Shown: one piece after another, positions 43,501 through 52,936 of the stretch
How positions within the stretch are numbered: the stretch's first letter is position 1
How the letters are laid out: the number at the start of each line of letters is the position of its first letter
The notes under the pieces: generated by a model
The model's input: the letters and a program-made list of their open reading frames with translations, nothing else
Told to the model about the DNA's origin: nothing
Databases searched by the model: none
Program-made: the position numbers and the translations under genes
From: Candidatus Enterovibrio escicola
GTDB lineage: Bacteria > Pseudomonadota > Gammaproteobacteria > Enterobacterales > Vibrionaceae
NCBI RefSeq assembly: GCF_002464935.1
Contig: NZ_NBYY01000009.1
Coordinates: forward strand, 405,084-469,083
Reading direction: 5' to 3'
Length of the DNA stretch: 64,000 nt

Positions 43501-44548
43501 TATCAGACATGTATGGACCATGATCTAGATCGTTGGTAAACAGGGTTTCGATCTTTTTATGACCAGCCTGAAACATCAGAGCTAGTGACTCTAAGCTTAG
43601 TTCTTCGTTAGCAGCAGCTATGATCTCACCCGTTTCCTTGTTGATGTAATCACGTGCAGAAATTTTGCTAACAATATACTCAACAGGAACTTCAATTTGA
43701 TCGATTTTATCCTTTTCTAACTGACGTATATGACGCGCAGTAATACGACGGCCTGTTTCCACGTAGACTTGACCCTTTGCTTGGATATCAAAGTTTGCAG
43801 TTTCACCACGTAGGCGATCTGGTATCAGCTCCATGACAAAAGATTTGCCTTTTACTTTGAAAACAATTTTGTCGAAGAACAGGCCAAGAATTTGTTCGGT
43901 AGTGTATTCCAATGCACGAAGAATTATTGATGCAGGAAGCTTACGACGACGATCAATACGTACATATACAGCATCTTTAGGATCGAATTCAAAATCCAAC
44001 CACGAACCACGGTAAGGAATAATACGTGCGTTGTATAACACTTTACCAGATGAATGGGTTTTACCCTTATCGCTGTCAAAAAAGACGCCTGGGCTACGAT
44101 GCAACTGGGATACAATAACTCTCTCAGTACCGTTAATTACAAAAGTACCATTGTCAGTCATGAGTGGAATTTCACCCATGTAAACTTCTTGTTCCTTGAT
44201 GTCTTTTACTGTGCCAGAAGGTGCATCCTTGTCAAACATCACCAAACGCAATTTTACGCGCAGTGGTGCTGAATAAGTTACACCACGGATCTGACATTCT
44301 TTAACATCAAAAACAGGCTCACCGAGACAATAGCTAACGTATTGCAACTCGGAGTTGCCATTATAACTCTTAATCGGGAAGACAGAGCGAAAAGCAGCTT
44401 CAAGCCCGTATTTCCCATCTAGATCTTGCTCAATAAATTTCTTGAAAGAATCAAGTTGGATAGACAGTAAATATGGTACATCCAGTACTTGAGGACGCTT
44501 ACCAAAATCCTTACGGATACGCTTTTTTTCGGTATAAGAGTAAACCAT
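40523..44548 (-). CDS. rpoB: RNA polymerase beta subunit
   Basis: 1341 residues from the ATG at 44548 ([20 protein letters not shown]), preceded by CTGAGGAACC. The reading frame stays open for another 39 codons upstream, but this is the rplL-rpoB spacer, not RpoB. Cluster I around residues 508-532 reads [20 protein letters not shown] then ALGPGG. It is wild-type at the positions most often changed in rifampicin resistance (family knowledge), apart from a conservative I-to-V. The C-terminal region ([20 protein letters not shown] and [20 protein letters not shown]) is complete. The overlapping antisense frames are shadows. Confidence 0.99.
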   Translation of the reverse strand: MVYSYTEKKRIRKDFGKRPQVLDVPYLLSIQLDSFKKFIEQDLDGKYGLEAAFRSVFPIKSYNGNSELQYVSYCLGEPVFDVKECQIRGVTYSAPLRVKLRLVMFDKDAPSGTVKDIKEQEVYMGEIPLMTDNGTFVINGTERVIVSQLHRSPGVFFDSDKGKTHSSGKVLYNARIIPYRGSWLDFEFDPKDAVYVRIDRRRKLPASIILRALEYTTEQILGLFFDKIVFKVKGKSFVMELIPDRLRGETANFDIQAKGQVYVETGRRITARHIRQLEKDKIDQIEVPVEYIVSKISARDYINKETGEIIAAANEELSLESLALMFQAGHKKIETLFTNDLDHGPYMSDTLRIDSTTDRLSALVEIYRMMRPGEPPTREAAEQLFASLFFSEERYDLSAVGRMKFNSSLFREEMTGSGVLNNDDIIQVMRKLIDIRNGIGEVDDIDHLGNRRIRSVGEMAENQFRVGLVRVERAVKERLSLGDLDAIMPQDLINAKPISAAVKEFFGSSQLSQFMDQNNPLSEVTHKRRISALGPGGLTRERAGFEVRDVHATHYGRLCPIETPEGPNIGLINSLSAYARTNSYGFLETPYRKVINGKVTDDIDYLSAIEEGQFVIAQANAVLNKDGYFGEELITARQKGESGLHPRDHVQYMDVATNQVVSVAASLIPFLEHDDANRALMGANMQRQAVPTLRAEKPLVGTGIERAVAVDSGVTAVAKRGGMVQSVDASRIVIKVNEEELVSGEAGIDIYNLTKYTRSNQNTCINQRPTVMPRESVSQGDVLADGPSTDLGELALGQNMRIAFMPWNGYNFEDSILVSERVVQEDRLTTIHIQELSCVARDTKLGSEEITADIPNVGEAALSKLDESGVVYIGAEVKGGDILVGKVTPKGETQLTPEEKLLRAIFGEKASDVKDSSLRAPNGVSGTIIDVQVFTRDGVEKDKRALEIEEMQLKEAKKDLEEEFSILEGGLLARVRSVLMQAGYNQARLSNMVRHRMLTESLDDEALQTQLEQLAEQYDELKADFDKRFDIKRRKITQGDDLAPGVLKIVKVYLAVKRHIQPGDKMAGRHGNKGVISKINPVEDMPYDKNGDPIDIVLNPLGVPSRMNIGQILETHLGLAAKGIGNKINKMVQEEQELARFREFLQKVYDLGETRQTVDINAFSDDEVHTLVKNLCAGLPIATPVFDGAPESSIKELLKLAGLPESGQLTLFDGRTGDRFERPVTVGYMYMLKLNHLVDDKMHARSTGSYSLVTQQPLGGKAQFGGQRFGEMEVWALEAYGAAYTLQEMLTVKSDDVNGRTKMYKNIVDGDHRMEPGMPESFNVLLKEIRSLGINIELEDE

Positions 44549-44713
44549 AGGGTTCCTCAGCTCGCTGATAAGTGACCCAAACTGTCCAGACTGAGGACAG
44601 TTACTAAACAAACTTCGTTTACTATAACAGACACCAGAGGATTTATTCCGATGTCTTTTTTGCATAGCCAGTAGTGACTAAACGGGGTAAAATTCACTAC
44701 TGCCCTACAGCGC

Positions 44714-44744
44714 AAAAAGGCTGGTGCCTCAATAGCCACCAGCC
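44714..44744 (-). terminator. Attenuator in the rplL-rpoB spacer
   Basis: GGCTGGTG/CACCAGCC form a perfect 8-bp stem. On the transcribed minus strand it is followed by TTTTT (44714-44718). In E. coli a partial terminator at this position lets only a fraction of transcripts reach rpoBC, and the same arrangement is seen here. Confidence 0.8.
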
Positions 44745-44778
44745 ATCAACCTTTTGAGGCTAGGAAATAAAGTGATAA

Positions 44779-45147
44779 TTACTTAATTTCAACAGAAGCA
44801 CCGACTTCTTCCAGATCTTTTTTCAGGGCTTCTGCTTCTTCTCTGGAAACAGCTTCTCTCAGGGATGCTGGAGCACTATCTACAACCGCTTTAGCTTCTT
44901 TTAATCCAAGACCAGTTGCTGCACGTACTGCTTTGATAACAGGTACTTTGTTAGGACCAACAGCACTCAGGATTACATTGAATTCAGTTTGCTCTTCAAC
45001 AGGTTCAGTAGACACCCCCCCAGGCACGACTACTGTAGAGACAGCAGAAACACCAAATTTCTCTTCCATAGCCTCGATCAGTTCAACAACCTGCATTACA
45101 GGCATTTCTGCAACTGCATCTAGGATTTGTTCGTTAGTGATAGACAT
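44779..45147 (-). CDS. rplL: 50S ribosomal protein bL12 (L7/L12)
   Basis: 122 residues from the ATG at 45147 ([20 protein letters not shown]); the frame extends 8 codons upstream but the ribosome binding site supports this start. The N-terminal dimerisation domain is about 1-33, then a hinge of about 20 residues. The C-terminal factor-binding domain carries [32 protein letters not shown] and [19 protein letters not shown]. bL12 forms the stalk that recruits EF-Tu and EF-G. The hinge ([20 protein letters not shown]) is less alanine-rich than usual. Confidence 0.97.
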   Translation of the reverse strand: MSITNEQILDAVAEMPVMQVVELIEAMEEKFGVSAVSTVVVPGGVSTEPVEEQTEFNVILSAVGPNKVPVIKAVRAATGLGLKEAKAVVDSAPASLREAVSREEAEALKKDLEEVGASVEIK

Positions 45148-45207
45148 AACAATTCTCTTAAAAATCAACAATTAGTTTAAATAGCAATCAGTGAAAAGTA
45201 ATACAAA

Positions 45208-45696
45208 TTATGCAGCTTCTTTATGATCGCGAATAGCTTCGATAGTTCGAACCAGCTTGCCCGCAGACGCTTCCTTCATACACATCATCAAACGTGCAAT
45301 AGCTTCGTCATAAGTCGGCAACATAGCCAGTTTATCAACGTCTGTCAGTACGCCTTGGAATGCAGCAGCTTTGATCTCAAAATCTTTATTCTCTTTAGAG
45401 AAGTTTTTTAAAATACGCGCTGCAGAACCTAGGTGCTCGTTAGAGAACGCAATAAGAGTAGAACCGACGAAAGCATTTCGTAAACACTCATAATCAGTAC
45501 CTTCAACCGCACGACGTGCCAAGGTGTTACGAACAACTCTGATATAAACACCCATTTCACGCGCTTTTTTACGTAGAGAAGTCATCGCACCAACTGCGAT
45601 ACCACAGGAATCAGCTACAACGGCAGACAGAGCAACACTGGCAGCTTCATTGACTTCAGTAACAATTGCTTTTTTGTCTTGAAGATTTAATGCCAT
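45208..45696 (-). CDS. rplJ: 50S ribosomal protein uL10
   Basis: 162 residues starting [20 protein letters not shown]. uL10 anchors the bL12 dimers to 23S r[23 protein letters not shown] (about 44-63) is the rRNA-binding region. The C-terminal helix ([20 protein letters not shown]) carries the L12-binding sites. A strong CAAGGAGCA site precedes the ATG. In E. coli the L10-L12 complex represses its own mRNA through a leader just upstream; the matching leader is annotated separately. Confidence 0.97.
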   Translation of the reverse strand: MALNLQDKKAIVTEVNEAASVALSAVVADSCGIAVGAMTSLRKKAREMGVYIRVVRNTLARRAVEGTDYECLRNAFVGSTLIAFSNEHLGSAARILKNFSKENKDFEIKAAAFQGVLTDVDKLAMLPTYDEAIARLMMCMKEASAGKLVRTIEAIRDHKEAA

Positions 45697-45830
45697 TTAG
45701 ATCTGCTCCTTGATTGTACACACACCACTCTATACTACACGGCAGAGTAATTACGGCGCAGATTCAAGATAGAAACCATCTATTCATGTTCTAGCACCAT
45801 CTACGTAGGAATTATTAAGGTTCCTTCAAT
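45697..45830 (-). promoter_or_regulatory. Probable L10 leader (autoregulatory mRNA element)
   Basis: The rplA-rplJ spacer is 231 nt. On the minus strand it contains AATAATTCCTACGTAGATGG followed by complementary segments (GATGGTTTC/GAATCTGC region) in the place of the gammaproteobacterial L10 leader. The assignment rests on position and a few conserved-looking blocks, not a folded model. Confidence 0.5.
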
Positions 45831-45927
45831 GAAAGAACACCTACGATATTGGATAAAATCCGACGCGCGGATATCAACCATTATTTTAAATGCGAAAAAT
45901 TATATAACAAAGCTTTGCTTTAAGCAA

Positions 45928-46632
45928 CTAGTTTACGATCTCTTCCAGAGTATTCTGATTAACCGCAACACCTGCACCCATGGTGGTGGAAAGACTTACC
46001 TTTTTGATGAAAGTGCCTTTTGCCGAAGCAGGCTTAGCCTTTTTCAGTGCTGACAGCAGAGATCCTAGGTTACCAATTAGTTTATCCGTGTCAAAGTCAA
46101 CCTTGCCAATAGTTGTGTGTATGATACCATTTTTGTCGTTACGGTAACGAACCTGACCAGCCTTCGCATTTTTAACCGCTTCAGCTACATTTGGTGTTAC
46201 CGTTCCCACTTTCGGGTTTGGCATCAAACCACGAGGACCTAGAATAGTACCCAATTGACCTACAACGCGCATTGCATCTGGGGATGCTATAACCACGTCG
46301 AAGTTCATATCTCCTTTCCTTATCTGATCAGCTAAATCTTCCATACCTACGATTTCAGCACCAGCTTTTTTCGCAGCTTCCACATTCAAACCTTGAGTGA
46401 ATACGGCTACACGGATGTCACGGCCGGTACCGTGTGGCAATACAGTCGCACCACGAACGTTTTGATCAGATTTTCGTGCATCAATGCCTAATTTTACTGC
46501 AACATCAACACTTTCAATAAATTTAGCATTCGCTAATTCTTTTAAGATAACAATAGCTTCATTGATATCGTAATCACGATTCACATCAACTTTATCGCGG
46601 ATTTTACCCATACGTTTAGTCAGTTTTGCCAT
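45928..46632 (-). CDS. rplA: 50S ribosomal protein uL1
   Basis: 234 residues, full length: [60 protein letters not shown]. The [14 protein letters not shown] block also follows. uL1 forms the mobile L1 stalk that guides deacylated tRNA out of the E site, and in E. coli represses the rplKA transcript by binding near rplK. The gene starts 4 bp after the rplK stop, so they are translationally close. Confidence 0.97.
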   Translation of the reverse strand: MAKLTKRMGKIRDKVDVNRDYDINEAIVILKELANAKFIESVDVAVKLGIDARKSDQNVRGATVLPHGTGRDIRVAVFTQGLNVEAAKKAGAEIVGMEDLADQIRKGDMNFDVVIASPDAMRVVGQLGTILGPRGLMPNPKVGTVTPNVAEAVKNAKAGQVRYRNDKNGIIHTTIGKVDFDTDKLIGNLGSLLSALKKAKPASAKGTFIKKVSLSTTMGAGVAVNQNTLEEIVN

Positions 46633-46636
46633 TGTC

Positions 46637-47065
46637 TTAGCCCTCTACTGTCAAGCCCATTGAACGTGCAGTACCCACAATTGAGCGTTTTATCGCTTTC
46701 ACATCCGCACCCGTCATGTCTTTCGCTTTTGTTTCCGCGATTTCTTGAATTTGCGCATCAGTAACAGCACCAACTGTGTCAGTATTAGGACGACTTGAAC
46801 CAGACGTGATGCCAGCTGCTTTCTTCAGCAAAACTGCTGCAGGAGTCGTCTTCGTTTCAAACGTGAAAGAACGATCTGAATATACCGTAATAATGACTGG
46901 AGTGGGCAGACCCTTTTCCATAGTTTCTGTGCGTGCATTAAATGCTTTACAGAATTCCATGATGTTGACACCATGTTGACCCAAAGCTGGACCAACTGGT
47001 GGACTTGGATTAGCCATGCCAGCTGCAACTTGTATTTTGATATATGCTTCTACTTTTTTAGCCAT
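46637..47065 (-). CDS. rplK: 50S ribosomal protein uL11
   Basis: 142 residues from the ATG at 47065 ([20 protein letters not shown]). The open frame upstream to 47146 is spacer sequence. The proline-rich N-terminal domain ([20 protein letters not shown]) binds thiostrepton-class drugs and contacts the GTPase centre. The C-terminal domain ([20 protein letters not shown]) binds the 1070 region of 23S rRNA. It is a gene of the secE-nusG-rplKAJL-rpoBC cluster. Confidence 0.97.
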   Translation of the reverse strand: MAKKVEAYIKIQVAAGMANPSPPVGPALGQHGVNIMEFCKAFNARTETMEKGLPTPVIITVYSDRSFTFETKTTPAAVLLKKAAGITSGSSRPNTDTVGAVTDAQIQEIAETKAKDMTGADVKAIKRSIVGTARSMGLTVEG

Positions 47066-47184
47066 TTCTGAATACCTAAGTTTGGGTTCAAACATCCATT
47101 TTACAAAAACAGACTCCCCGTTCAACAAAAGGGTATGAGACTGCATTCACATAGCACACCCCTAACAAAACTTTGTACAAAAAT

Positions 47185-47730
47185 TCAGCTTTTTTCTACT
47201 TGGTTAAACTCTAACTCTACAGGCGTAGCTCGTCCAAAGATTGAAACAGAGACCTTCACACGGTTTTTTTCATAATCCACTTCTTCAACCACACCATTGA
47301 AGTCCACAAACGGACCTTCAGTAACCCGAACAACTTCACCTGCTTCGTATATAGTTTTATGTACTGGTGACTCGTTCGCCTTTTCTAAGCGATTCAGGAT
47401 AGCATCCGCTTCTTTATCAGAAATCGGTGCTGGACGATCGGGTGTCCCACCAATGAAACCCATAACACGTGGTACACTTCGTACCAAGTGCCATGATTCA
47501 TCGTTCATGATCATCTGAACCAACACGTAGCCTGGAAAGAATTTACGGTCGCTCTTACGCCGCTGTCCTGCGCGCATTTCGACTACTTCCTCTGTAGGCA
47601 CCAAGATATCCCCAAAAAAGTCTTCCAACTCATGTATCCTGATATATTCTCTCAATGTTCTAGATACACGTCCTTCGAAACCGGAAAAAGCCTGAACAAC
47701 ATACCAACGTTTTTTTGGAGCTTCGGTCAT
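47185..47730 (-). CDS. nusG: Transcription termination/antitermination protein NusG
   Basis: 181 residues from the ATG at 47730 ([20 protein letters not shown]), preceded by GAGGATAAATTT. The frame continues 59 codons further upstream, overlapping secE, but that is not NusG. The NGN domain is about 1-117 ([40 protein letters not shown]). The KOW domain is about 125-181 ([39 protein letters not shown]). NusG binds RNAP, suppresses pausing and couples to Rho or the ribosome. secE stops 10 bp upstream. Confidence 0.97.
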   Translation of the reverse strand: MTEAPKKRWYVVQAFSGFEGRVSRTLREYIRIHELEDFFGDILVPTEEVVEMRAGQRRKSDRKFFPGYVLVQMIMNDESWHLVRSVPRVMGFIGGTPDRPAPISDKEADAILNRLEKANESPVHKTIYEAGEVVRVTEGPFVDFNGVVEEVDYEKNRVKVSVSIFGRATPVELEFNQVEKS

Positions 47731-47740
47731 AAATTTATCC

Positions 47741-48112
47741 TCACACGCCAGTGAATAGGCGAACCAGACGAACCATGATGCCGTCGATACCCCATAGTAT
47801 AAGCGCCATGATGACAGTAACAACCAGAACAATAAGAGTGGTTTGTATGGTTTCTTGGCGAGTAGGCCATACCACTTTACGCACTTCCATACGCGAGTCT
47901 TGGGCAAAAGTAATTGCTGATCGTCCTTTTACAGTCATGGCGGCAGCAGCAGCAGCTGATGCAATAAGAAAAATGACAACTGCGGCTCGCAGTACGACAG
48001 ATACTTCACTGTACAATCCATTTCCTGCAACCGCAATCGCCAGTAAGGTGAAGACCACAACCCATTTCAGTCCGTCCATAGATCCATTAGGGATTTCCGC
48101 ATTTGGTTTCAT
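47741..48112 (-). CDS. secE: Preprotein translocase subunit SecE
   Basis: 123 residues with three membrane helices (about 17-36, 42-62 and 93-113), the gammaproteobacterial SecE plan. The conserved cytoplasmic stretch [20 protein letters not shown] (about 74-93) precedes the last helix. SecE clamps SecY in the SecYEG channel. The start [17 protein letters not shown] follows TAGAGTGT with a modest ribosome binding site. The promoter probably lies near 48305-48336, because the tufB gene upstream is dead. Confidence 0.94.
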   Translation of the reverse strand: MKPNAEIPNGSMDGLKWVVVFTLLAIAVAGNGLYSEVSVVLRAAVVIFLIASAAAAAAMTVKGRSAITFAQDSRMEVRKVVWPTRQETIQTTLIVLVVTVIMALILWGIDGIMVRLVRLFTGV

Positions 48113-48304
48113 ACACTCTACCTGTAACTTGTTTATTTAATAAACTTTAATAAACTACGACAGCCTCGCATCAGCGAGGTGAGAAGAATACTGAAAATAA
48201 AACTTGGTAAATAATCGTCTATTTTCTTATTCCGTAAACATTTACTACACTACCTAATCAGTAAAAAACTCCAGTTCAATAATTAGGTGCATGAAAAGGC
48301 ATCA

Positions 48305-48336
48305 AATAATGCCCCTTTTATTAGTATATCGTCAAA
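48305..48336 (-). promoter_or_regulatory. Possible secE-nusG promoter
   Basis: On the minus strand TTGACG at 48330-48335 and CATTAT at 48306-48311 are spaced by 18 nt, upstream of secE and inside the end of the tufB remnant. The -35 is good and the -10 is weak. In E. coli a secE promoter exists at the same place. Confidence 0.35.
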
Positions 48337-48339
48337 TCT

Positions 48340-49230
48340 TATTCGAGGAGTTTAGCAACAAAACTAGTGCAAATGGTACACCTCCTTCTCGGATTACAAA
48401 GCGCAAGCCTTCATTCATCGCGACTGATATGATTCACAGTCATAGTCATTGAAGTGTTGTCGGCGGGCATTACCAGTTCAGCACCTTCAGGTAATTCGAG
48501 TGTACCTGTCACAATAGGTCGTACAGAAGTAGAATTTGTAGAGGATAGCCTTTGAAAAAGGAGTATGCCACCATCTTCATTTTTCGACAAAATGTATATT
48601 GCTGATGTGAAGATTTTATGTGGAGTGATTGAACTAGGATTATCCAGTACTTGCCCATGCTCAACTTCATCACGCTTCGTACCACGCAGAAGCACGCCAA
48701 CATTTTTATCTGCTCCACTTTCATTGAGCAGTTTACGAAACATTTCGATACCAGTACACGTAAAAATAATCATTTCTTTGATATTAATGATCGCAACTTC
48801 TTTATCAACTTAAACAACACCTAGCTCAACATGAGCAGTAATGACTGTACCACGCCCTTGGATTGAGAATACATTTTCACTTGGTGGTGATCAATGGCTT
48901 GTCGATAGTACGCTCTAGCTCTGAAATGTAATCATCAATCATATCACACTTGTTCCTGAACACTAGGACGTCTGACATACAAACTTGCCAACTCAGCAAG
49001 ATTTGTTCACGCGTTTGTGGCATTAGATCATCAATTGCTCCGACAACCAAGATACAGGCATCCATTTACGCAGCACCCGTTACCAGGTTCCTAACCTAAT
49101 CGGTATGTTCAAGAAAATCCACATATGATGTAGTGACGCTGATGTAACACTTTCTCTCTTCAGGCAGATGGATCAATTGATGAAAAGTCACACGCTGAGA
49201 CATCCTACTTTTTTAAACACGCCCACCCTT
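48340..49230 (-). pseudogene. tufB: tufB, elongation factor Tu, degraded
   Basis: On the minus strand EF-Tu blocks occur in order but with frameshifts, stops and deletions: [37 protein letters not shown] with NKCDMIDD (49065-48935), and, after a gap of about 60 residues, RTIDKPLI. Then FSIQGRGTVITAHVELGVV, TCTGIEMFRKLLNESGADKN, VGVLLRGTKRDEVEHGQVL and GTLELPEGAELVMPADNTSM follow, ending near IREGG at about 48390. The N-terminal G1/P-loop is missing. The position between tRNA-Thr and secE is that of tufB in E. coli and Vibrio, so a functional tufA must exist elsewhere. Confidence 0.92.
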
Positions 49231-49329
49231 TAAAGCACGTCATTGTGGTTGGTATGAACACCCTACAACAAATAGAGAAATCTAGTTAAGAATAAATTAA
49301 ACGCTTTGAAATTACTTGAAAGAGAAGAA

Positions 49330-49406
49330 TGGTGCTGATACCCAGATTCGAACTGGGGACCTCACCCTTACCAAGGGTGTGCTCTAACCAACTGAGCTAT
49401 ATCAGC
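49330..49406 (-). tRNA. tRNA-Thr(GGU)
   Basis: Minus strand 77 nt with encoded CCA: acceptor GCTGATA pairs with TATCAGC, anticodon loop CTTGGTAAG gives GGU, and the T-loop is GTTCGAATC. All stems pair. It is the last tRNA before the tufB remnant, as in the E. coli thrU-tyrU-glyT-thrT-tufB operon. Confidence 0.97.
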
Positions 49407-49416
49407 ACGTTAGAAT

Positions 49417-49491
<75 letters not shown>

Positions 49492-49536
49492 TTTCAGTTT
49501 CTCGGAGAGCCAATCAAACTTTTTTAAATTGAAATA

Positions 49537-49621
49537 TGGTGGTGGGAGAAGGATTCGAACCTTCGAAGGCTGAGCCGTCAGATTTACAGTCTGATCCCTT
49601 TGGCCACTCGGGAATCCCACC
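49537..49621 (-). tRNA. tRNA-Tyr(GUA)
   Basis: Minus strand 85 nt with CCA and a long variable arm. Acceptor GGTGGGA pairs with TCCCACC, the anticodon loop contains GTA (ACTGTAAATC), and the T-loop is GTTCGAATC. Intact class II tRNA, corresponding to tyrU. Confidence 0.97.
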
Positions 49622-49634
49622 TAATTGTCTTATC

Positions 49635-49710
49635 TGGTATTCGCTGCCAAAATTAAACTGCCCATCTACTAATTAAAAGTCAGTTATTTGCAAGTCCTCT
49701 TGTCCAGCCT
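49635..49710 (-). pseudogene. Decayed tRNA-Thr(UGU) (thrU relic)
   Basis: The plus strand reads TGGT..., AATTAAACTG, CATCTACTAATTAAAAGTCA and GTTAT. Read against the complement of a tRNA-Thr(UGU) (TGGTGCCGACT, AATCGAACTG, GACCTACTGATTACAAGTCA), these blocks match in order with many substitutions. The acceptor pairing and the T-loop are ruined. The site, first in the operon, is where thrU lies in E. coli. Confidence 0.6.
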
Positions 49711-49724
49711 CTAACGACAAGTGC

Positions 49725-49758
49725 TGCGCATTTTATGCAATGATTTTTGACGTTGCAA
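49725..49758 (-). promoter_or_regulatory. Promoter of the tRNA-tufB operon
   Basis: On the minus strand TTGCAA (49753-49758), a 17-nt spacer and TAAAAT (49730-49735) are followed directly by GCGC. The near-consensus boxes and the GC-rich discriminator are the hallmark of stable-RNA promoters under stringent control. The predicted start is about 49723. Confidence 0.75.
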
Positions 49759-49927
49759 TACCTAATTTATGAAATCCCGAAAATCATTCCATATTGTGCG
49801 TTATTCAAACAATTTAGGCACCTCCTTAACTATCATATAGCGACAGATTAAGAATGTATCGCACTTTCACTCTCTGTAAGGATAATGTATTGTCGCGTTC
49901 CTTAGTCTAAGTAGATCTCCTTTTAGC

Positions 49928-50863
49928 ATGAGCGACCTGTTAACTCCTTTTTTATCGTTTAATCGCAAACAATGGTCAGAACTCCGTGATTCTGTACCTA
50001 TGACGCTGGACGAGACTGATATCCAAAATCTACGTGGTATTAACGAACATTTGACTATGGATGAGGTACAAGATATCTATCTTCCGTTATCTCGGCTTTT
50101 AAGCCTCTATGTTAAAGCACGGAAAGGGCGCACACAGGTTTTAAAACACTTTCTAGGCAAAAAAAATAATAATATCCCTTACATAATTGGTATTGCAGGG
50201 AGTGTTGCCGTAGGTAAAAGTACCACAGCACGCTTGTTAAAAACATTATTAGAGCGTTGGCCAGAACACCCTAAAGTAGCACTCATTACGACTGACGGTT
50301 TTCTTTTTCCCAATAATGTACTAAGAGAACGTGGCTTAATGGAAAAAAAAGGATTCCCACAATCTTATAACATCAGAGAGTTAGTACAGTTTGTCTCTAA
50401 TGTGAAATCTGGCAAGCCACGAGTAGAGGCACCTATCTACTCGCATTTGATATATGACATCACTAAACATGTAAAAGTAGTGGAGCAACCAGACATTTTG
50501 ATCGTGGAAGGGTTAAATGTACTTCAGACAGGTATGCATTATCCTCACGAACCTCACCGTGTTTTTATTTCTGATTTTCTCGATTTTTCCATTTATGTTG
50601 ATGCCGATAACAAGTTATTAAAAACTTGGTATATCGACCGATTCATGGCATTTCGAGAAGGGGCATTTAAAAATCCTTCTGCATATTTCCATCATTACAC
50701 AAACTTACCGCACGACAAAGCAATCAAGACGGCTTCAGCTATTTGGGATGATATAAACGGCAAAAATTTAGTCGAAAACATACTACCTACCCGTGGTCGT
50801 GCCGGGTTAATACTTCATAAAAGTAATAATCATGTTGTACAAACTGTTAAAGTTCGGAAGTAG
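49928..50863 (+). CDS. coaA: Pantothenate kinase, type I
   Basis: 311 residues. CoaA phosphorylates pantothenate, the first and controlling step of coenzyme A synthesis. Features: [20 protein letters not shown] (Walker A, about 86-105), [12 protein letters not shown], then [11 protein letters not shown] and [32 protein letters not shown] is characteristic of type I (PRK-like fold) enzymes. The ATG at 49928 is preceded by AGATCTCCTTTTAGC with no Shine-Dalgarno complement; [16 protein letters not shown] nevertheless matches family starts. In Vibrio it lies beside murB-birA. Here two tandem dead IS982 copies split it from birA. Confidence 0.95.
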   Translation: MSDLLTPFLSFNRKQWSELRDSVPMTLDETDIQNLRGINEHLTMDEVQDIYLPLSRLLSLYVKARKGRTQVLKHFLGKKNNNIPYIIGIAGSVAVGKSTTARLLKTLLERWPEHPKVALITTDGFLFPNNVLRERGLMEKKGFPQSYNIRELVQFVSNVKSGKPRVEAPIYSHLIYDITKHVKVVEQPDILIVEGLNVLQTGMHYPHEPHRVFISDFLDFSIYVDADNKLLKTWYIDRFMAFREGAFKNPSAYFHHYTNLPHDKAIKTASAIWDDINGKNLVENILPTRGRAGLILHKSNNHVVQTVKVRK

Positions 50864-50878
50864 CAGCCTTAGCTAACT

Positions 50879-51868
50879 AGCTTGAACTGCGCATAAGAAA
50901 TGAACTAAATACCCAAATCGCGATCTGATCATTTAAAAGAACTGTTGTCTGCATAAGAATTTGGGCATGAATAACTTAGACGCTGTTTTCGTTGATGTCG
51001 ACGACTTTTGCCAGACTTTCCTCCCTCCATGGGCAAAATACCTAATCCCTTCCGGTGTAAAACAAAGAAACAAGCTTTCGCACCTCTCAATTAGCGATGT
51101 GATGGCGATAGTGATAGTGATAGCTTTCCATCAATCTGGTCTCTGGACCTTAAAACCTATTACATCCACTTTGTTTGCCGCTACCTAACCAACGAATTTC
51201 CTGAATTAGTCAGCTACACGAGAATGCTCAAGCTCATGCAAGATGTTCTGGTTTTGGTTCCGCTTTGCTCTTACCTCACTCACCATCAGGCAAGGCCAAT
51301 AGAGATTGCCTTCGTTGATTCGTCTAAGCTACAGGTTTGTCACAACCTACGTATTCTTAGATATCAGATTTTAAAAGGTACTGTGAAGCGAGGAAAAGGA
51401 ACAATGTGGTGATTCTACAGATTTAAATTACACCTCACTTATCAATGAGTAAGGTGGTATTATCTCAGTTAAAGTGACGACGGCTAACGTGGATGATAGA
51501 AAGCCTGTATCGGAAATGGTTGACGAGTTTTGTGGGTGTTTATACGGAGACAAAGGTTATATATCTAGTCCATTGGAGCAGGAACTTGCAGACAAGGAAG
51601 TTACACTGACTACGAGGGTAGAAAAGAATATGAAACCCAAAGTGATGAAACTTTAGCACCGCCTGATACTCCTGAAATGATTTATTATTGAACCCAGTTT
51701 TAACCAACTAAAAAACATATCCCCAATCAAGCATTCTCAGCACCGTAGTTGTATCAGCTTTATGGTCAATTTACTGGCGGGGCTTATCGCCTATTTAATT
51801 TCCACCAAGGAAACCAAGCATCAAGATAACTCGGTTTGATAAGCAAGCGCTTATGCAGATCTGAGGTT
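50879..51868 (+). mobile_element. IS982-family element, tandem copy 1, dead (copy G)
   Basis: Complete ends (AGCTTGAACTGCGCATAAG at 50879; CTTATGCAGATCTGAGGTT ending at 51868). Transposase blocks include MNNLDAVFVDVDDFCQTF, LMQDVLVLVPLCSYLTHHQA, VCHNLRILRYQILKGTVKRG, and TTANVDDRKPVSEMVDEFCG. Insertions (a GATAGT duplication near 51110), frameshifts and stops separate them. This is the first of two direct copies. Confidence 0.9.
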
Positions 51869-51873
51869 AGGTT

Positions 51874-52848
51874 AACCTGAGCTGCGCATAAGGAATAAAC
51901 TAAGTGCCAAAGATCTCGATCTGATCGTTTTAAATAAACTCTTTACTGCACAAGAACTTGAGCATTAATAATTTATACGCTGTTTTCGTCGATATCGACG
52001 ACTTTTGCCAGACTTTCCTTCCTGCATAAGAAAAACACCTAACTTCTTCTGGTATCAAACAAAAAACAAGCCTTTTCGCCTTTTAGTTAGCGAAGTGATG
52101 ACGATAGTGATCGCTTTCCATCAATCAGGGTATCAAGACTTCAAAATCTATTATATACACTTTGTTTGTCGCTACCTCACCAACGAATTTCCTGAATTAG
52201 TCAGCTACACGCAAATGCGCAAGTTCATGCGAGGTGTTCTGGTTCCGCTGTTCCCTTACCTCACTCCCCGTCAGGCAAGGCCCACAAGGATTTCCTTCGT
52301 TGATTCGTCCAAGCTACAGGTTTGTCACAACCTACGCATTCTCAGACATCAGATTTTGAAAGGTACCGTGAAGCAAGGAAAAGGAACGATGGGGTGGTTC
52401 TACGGTTTTAAATTATTATTATCAATGACCAGAGTGGCATTATCTCAGTCAAAATGACGACTGCTAATGTGGATGATAGAAAGCCTGTATCGGCAAGGGT
52501 TGACGAGCTTTGGGGTGTTTATACGGAGACAAAGGTTATATCTCTGGTCCATTGGAGCGGGAACTTGCAGACAGACAAGGGAGTGACACTGATAACGGGT
52601 GTGAAAAAACATGAAACCCAAAGTGATGAGACGTTGGTACCGCCTGATACTCCGGAAATGATTTATTATTCAACCCGTTTTTAACCAACTAAAAAAACAT
52701 ATCCCCAATCAAGCATTTTCAGCACCGTAGTTGTATCAGCTTTATGGTCAACTTGCTGGCGGACTTATCACCTATTCATTTCAACCAAAGAAGCCGAATA
52801 TCAAGATAACTCGGTTGGATAAGCAAGCACTTATGCAGATTTTAGGTT
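51874..52848 (+). mobile_element. IS982-family element, tandem copy 2, dead (copy H)
   Basis: Left end AACCTGAGCTGCGCATAAG begins only 5 bp after copy G ends; right end AGGTT at 52848. It contains the longest surviving IS982 frame of the window (about 52005-52457: VMTIVIAFHQSGYQDFKIYY, RQARPTRISFVDSSKLQVCH, LRILRHQILKGTVKQGKGTM). A frameshift follows, then DDRKPVSARVDELWG in another frame. Not functional. Confidence 0.9.
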
Positions 52849-52936
52849 AGAGTGTTTTTGGCTAAGCCATTAGATCACTTCACCACGCTTTTCAAAAAAC
52901 TTATCACATATCAATACGCCATAAAAGGAAGAATAT

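Noticed and set aside
36221..44548. Numerous antisense frames of 60-170 codons across rpoB and rpoC
   Set aside because: They are shadows of the conserved RNA polymerase genes and have no family signature or ribosome binding site.
44549..44665. Longer RpoB with 39 extra residues
   Set aside because: The extra stretch has no RpoB similarity, and [12 protein letters not shown] with GAGGAA upstream is the standard start.
47731..47907. N-terminal extension of NusG
   Set aside because: The open frame upstream overlaps secE, lacks family similarity, and a good ribosome binding site precedes the ATG at 47730.
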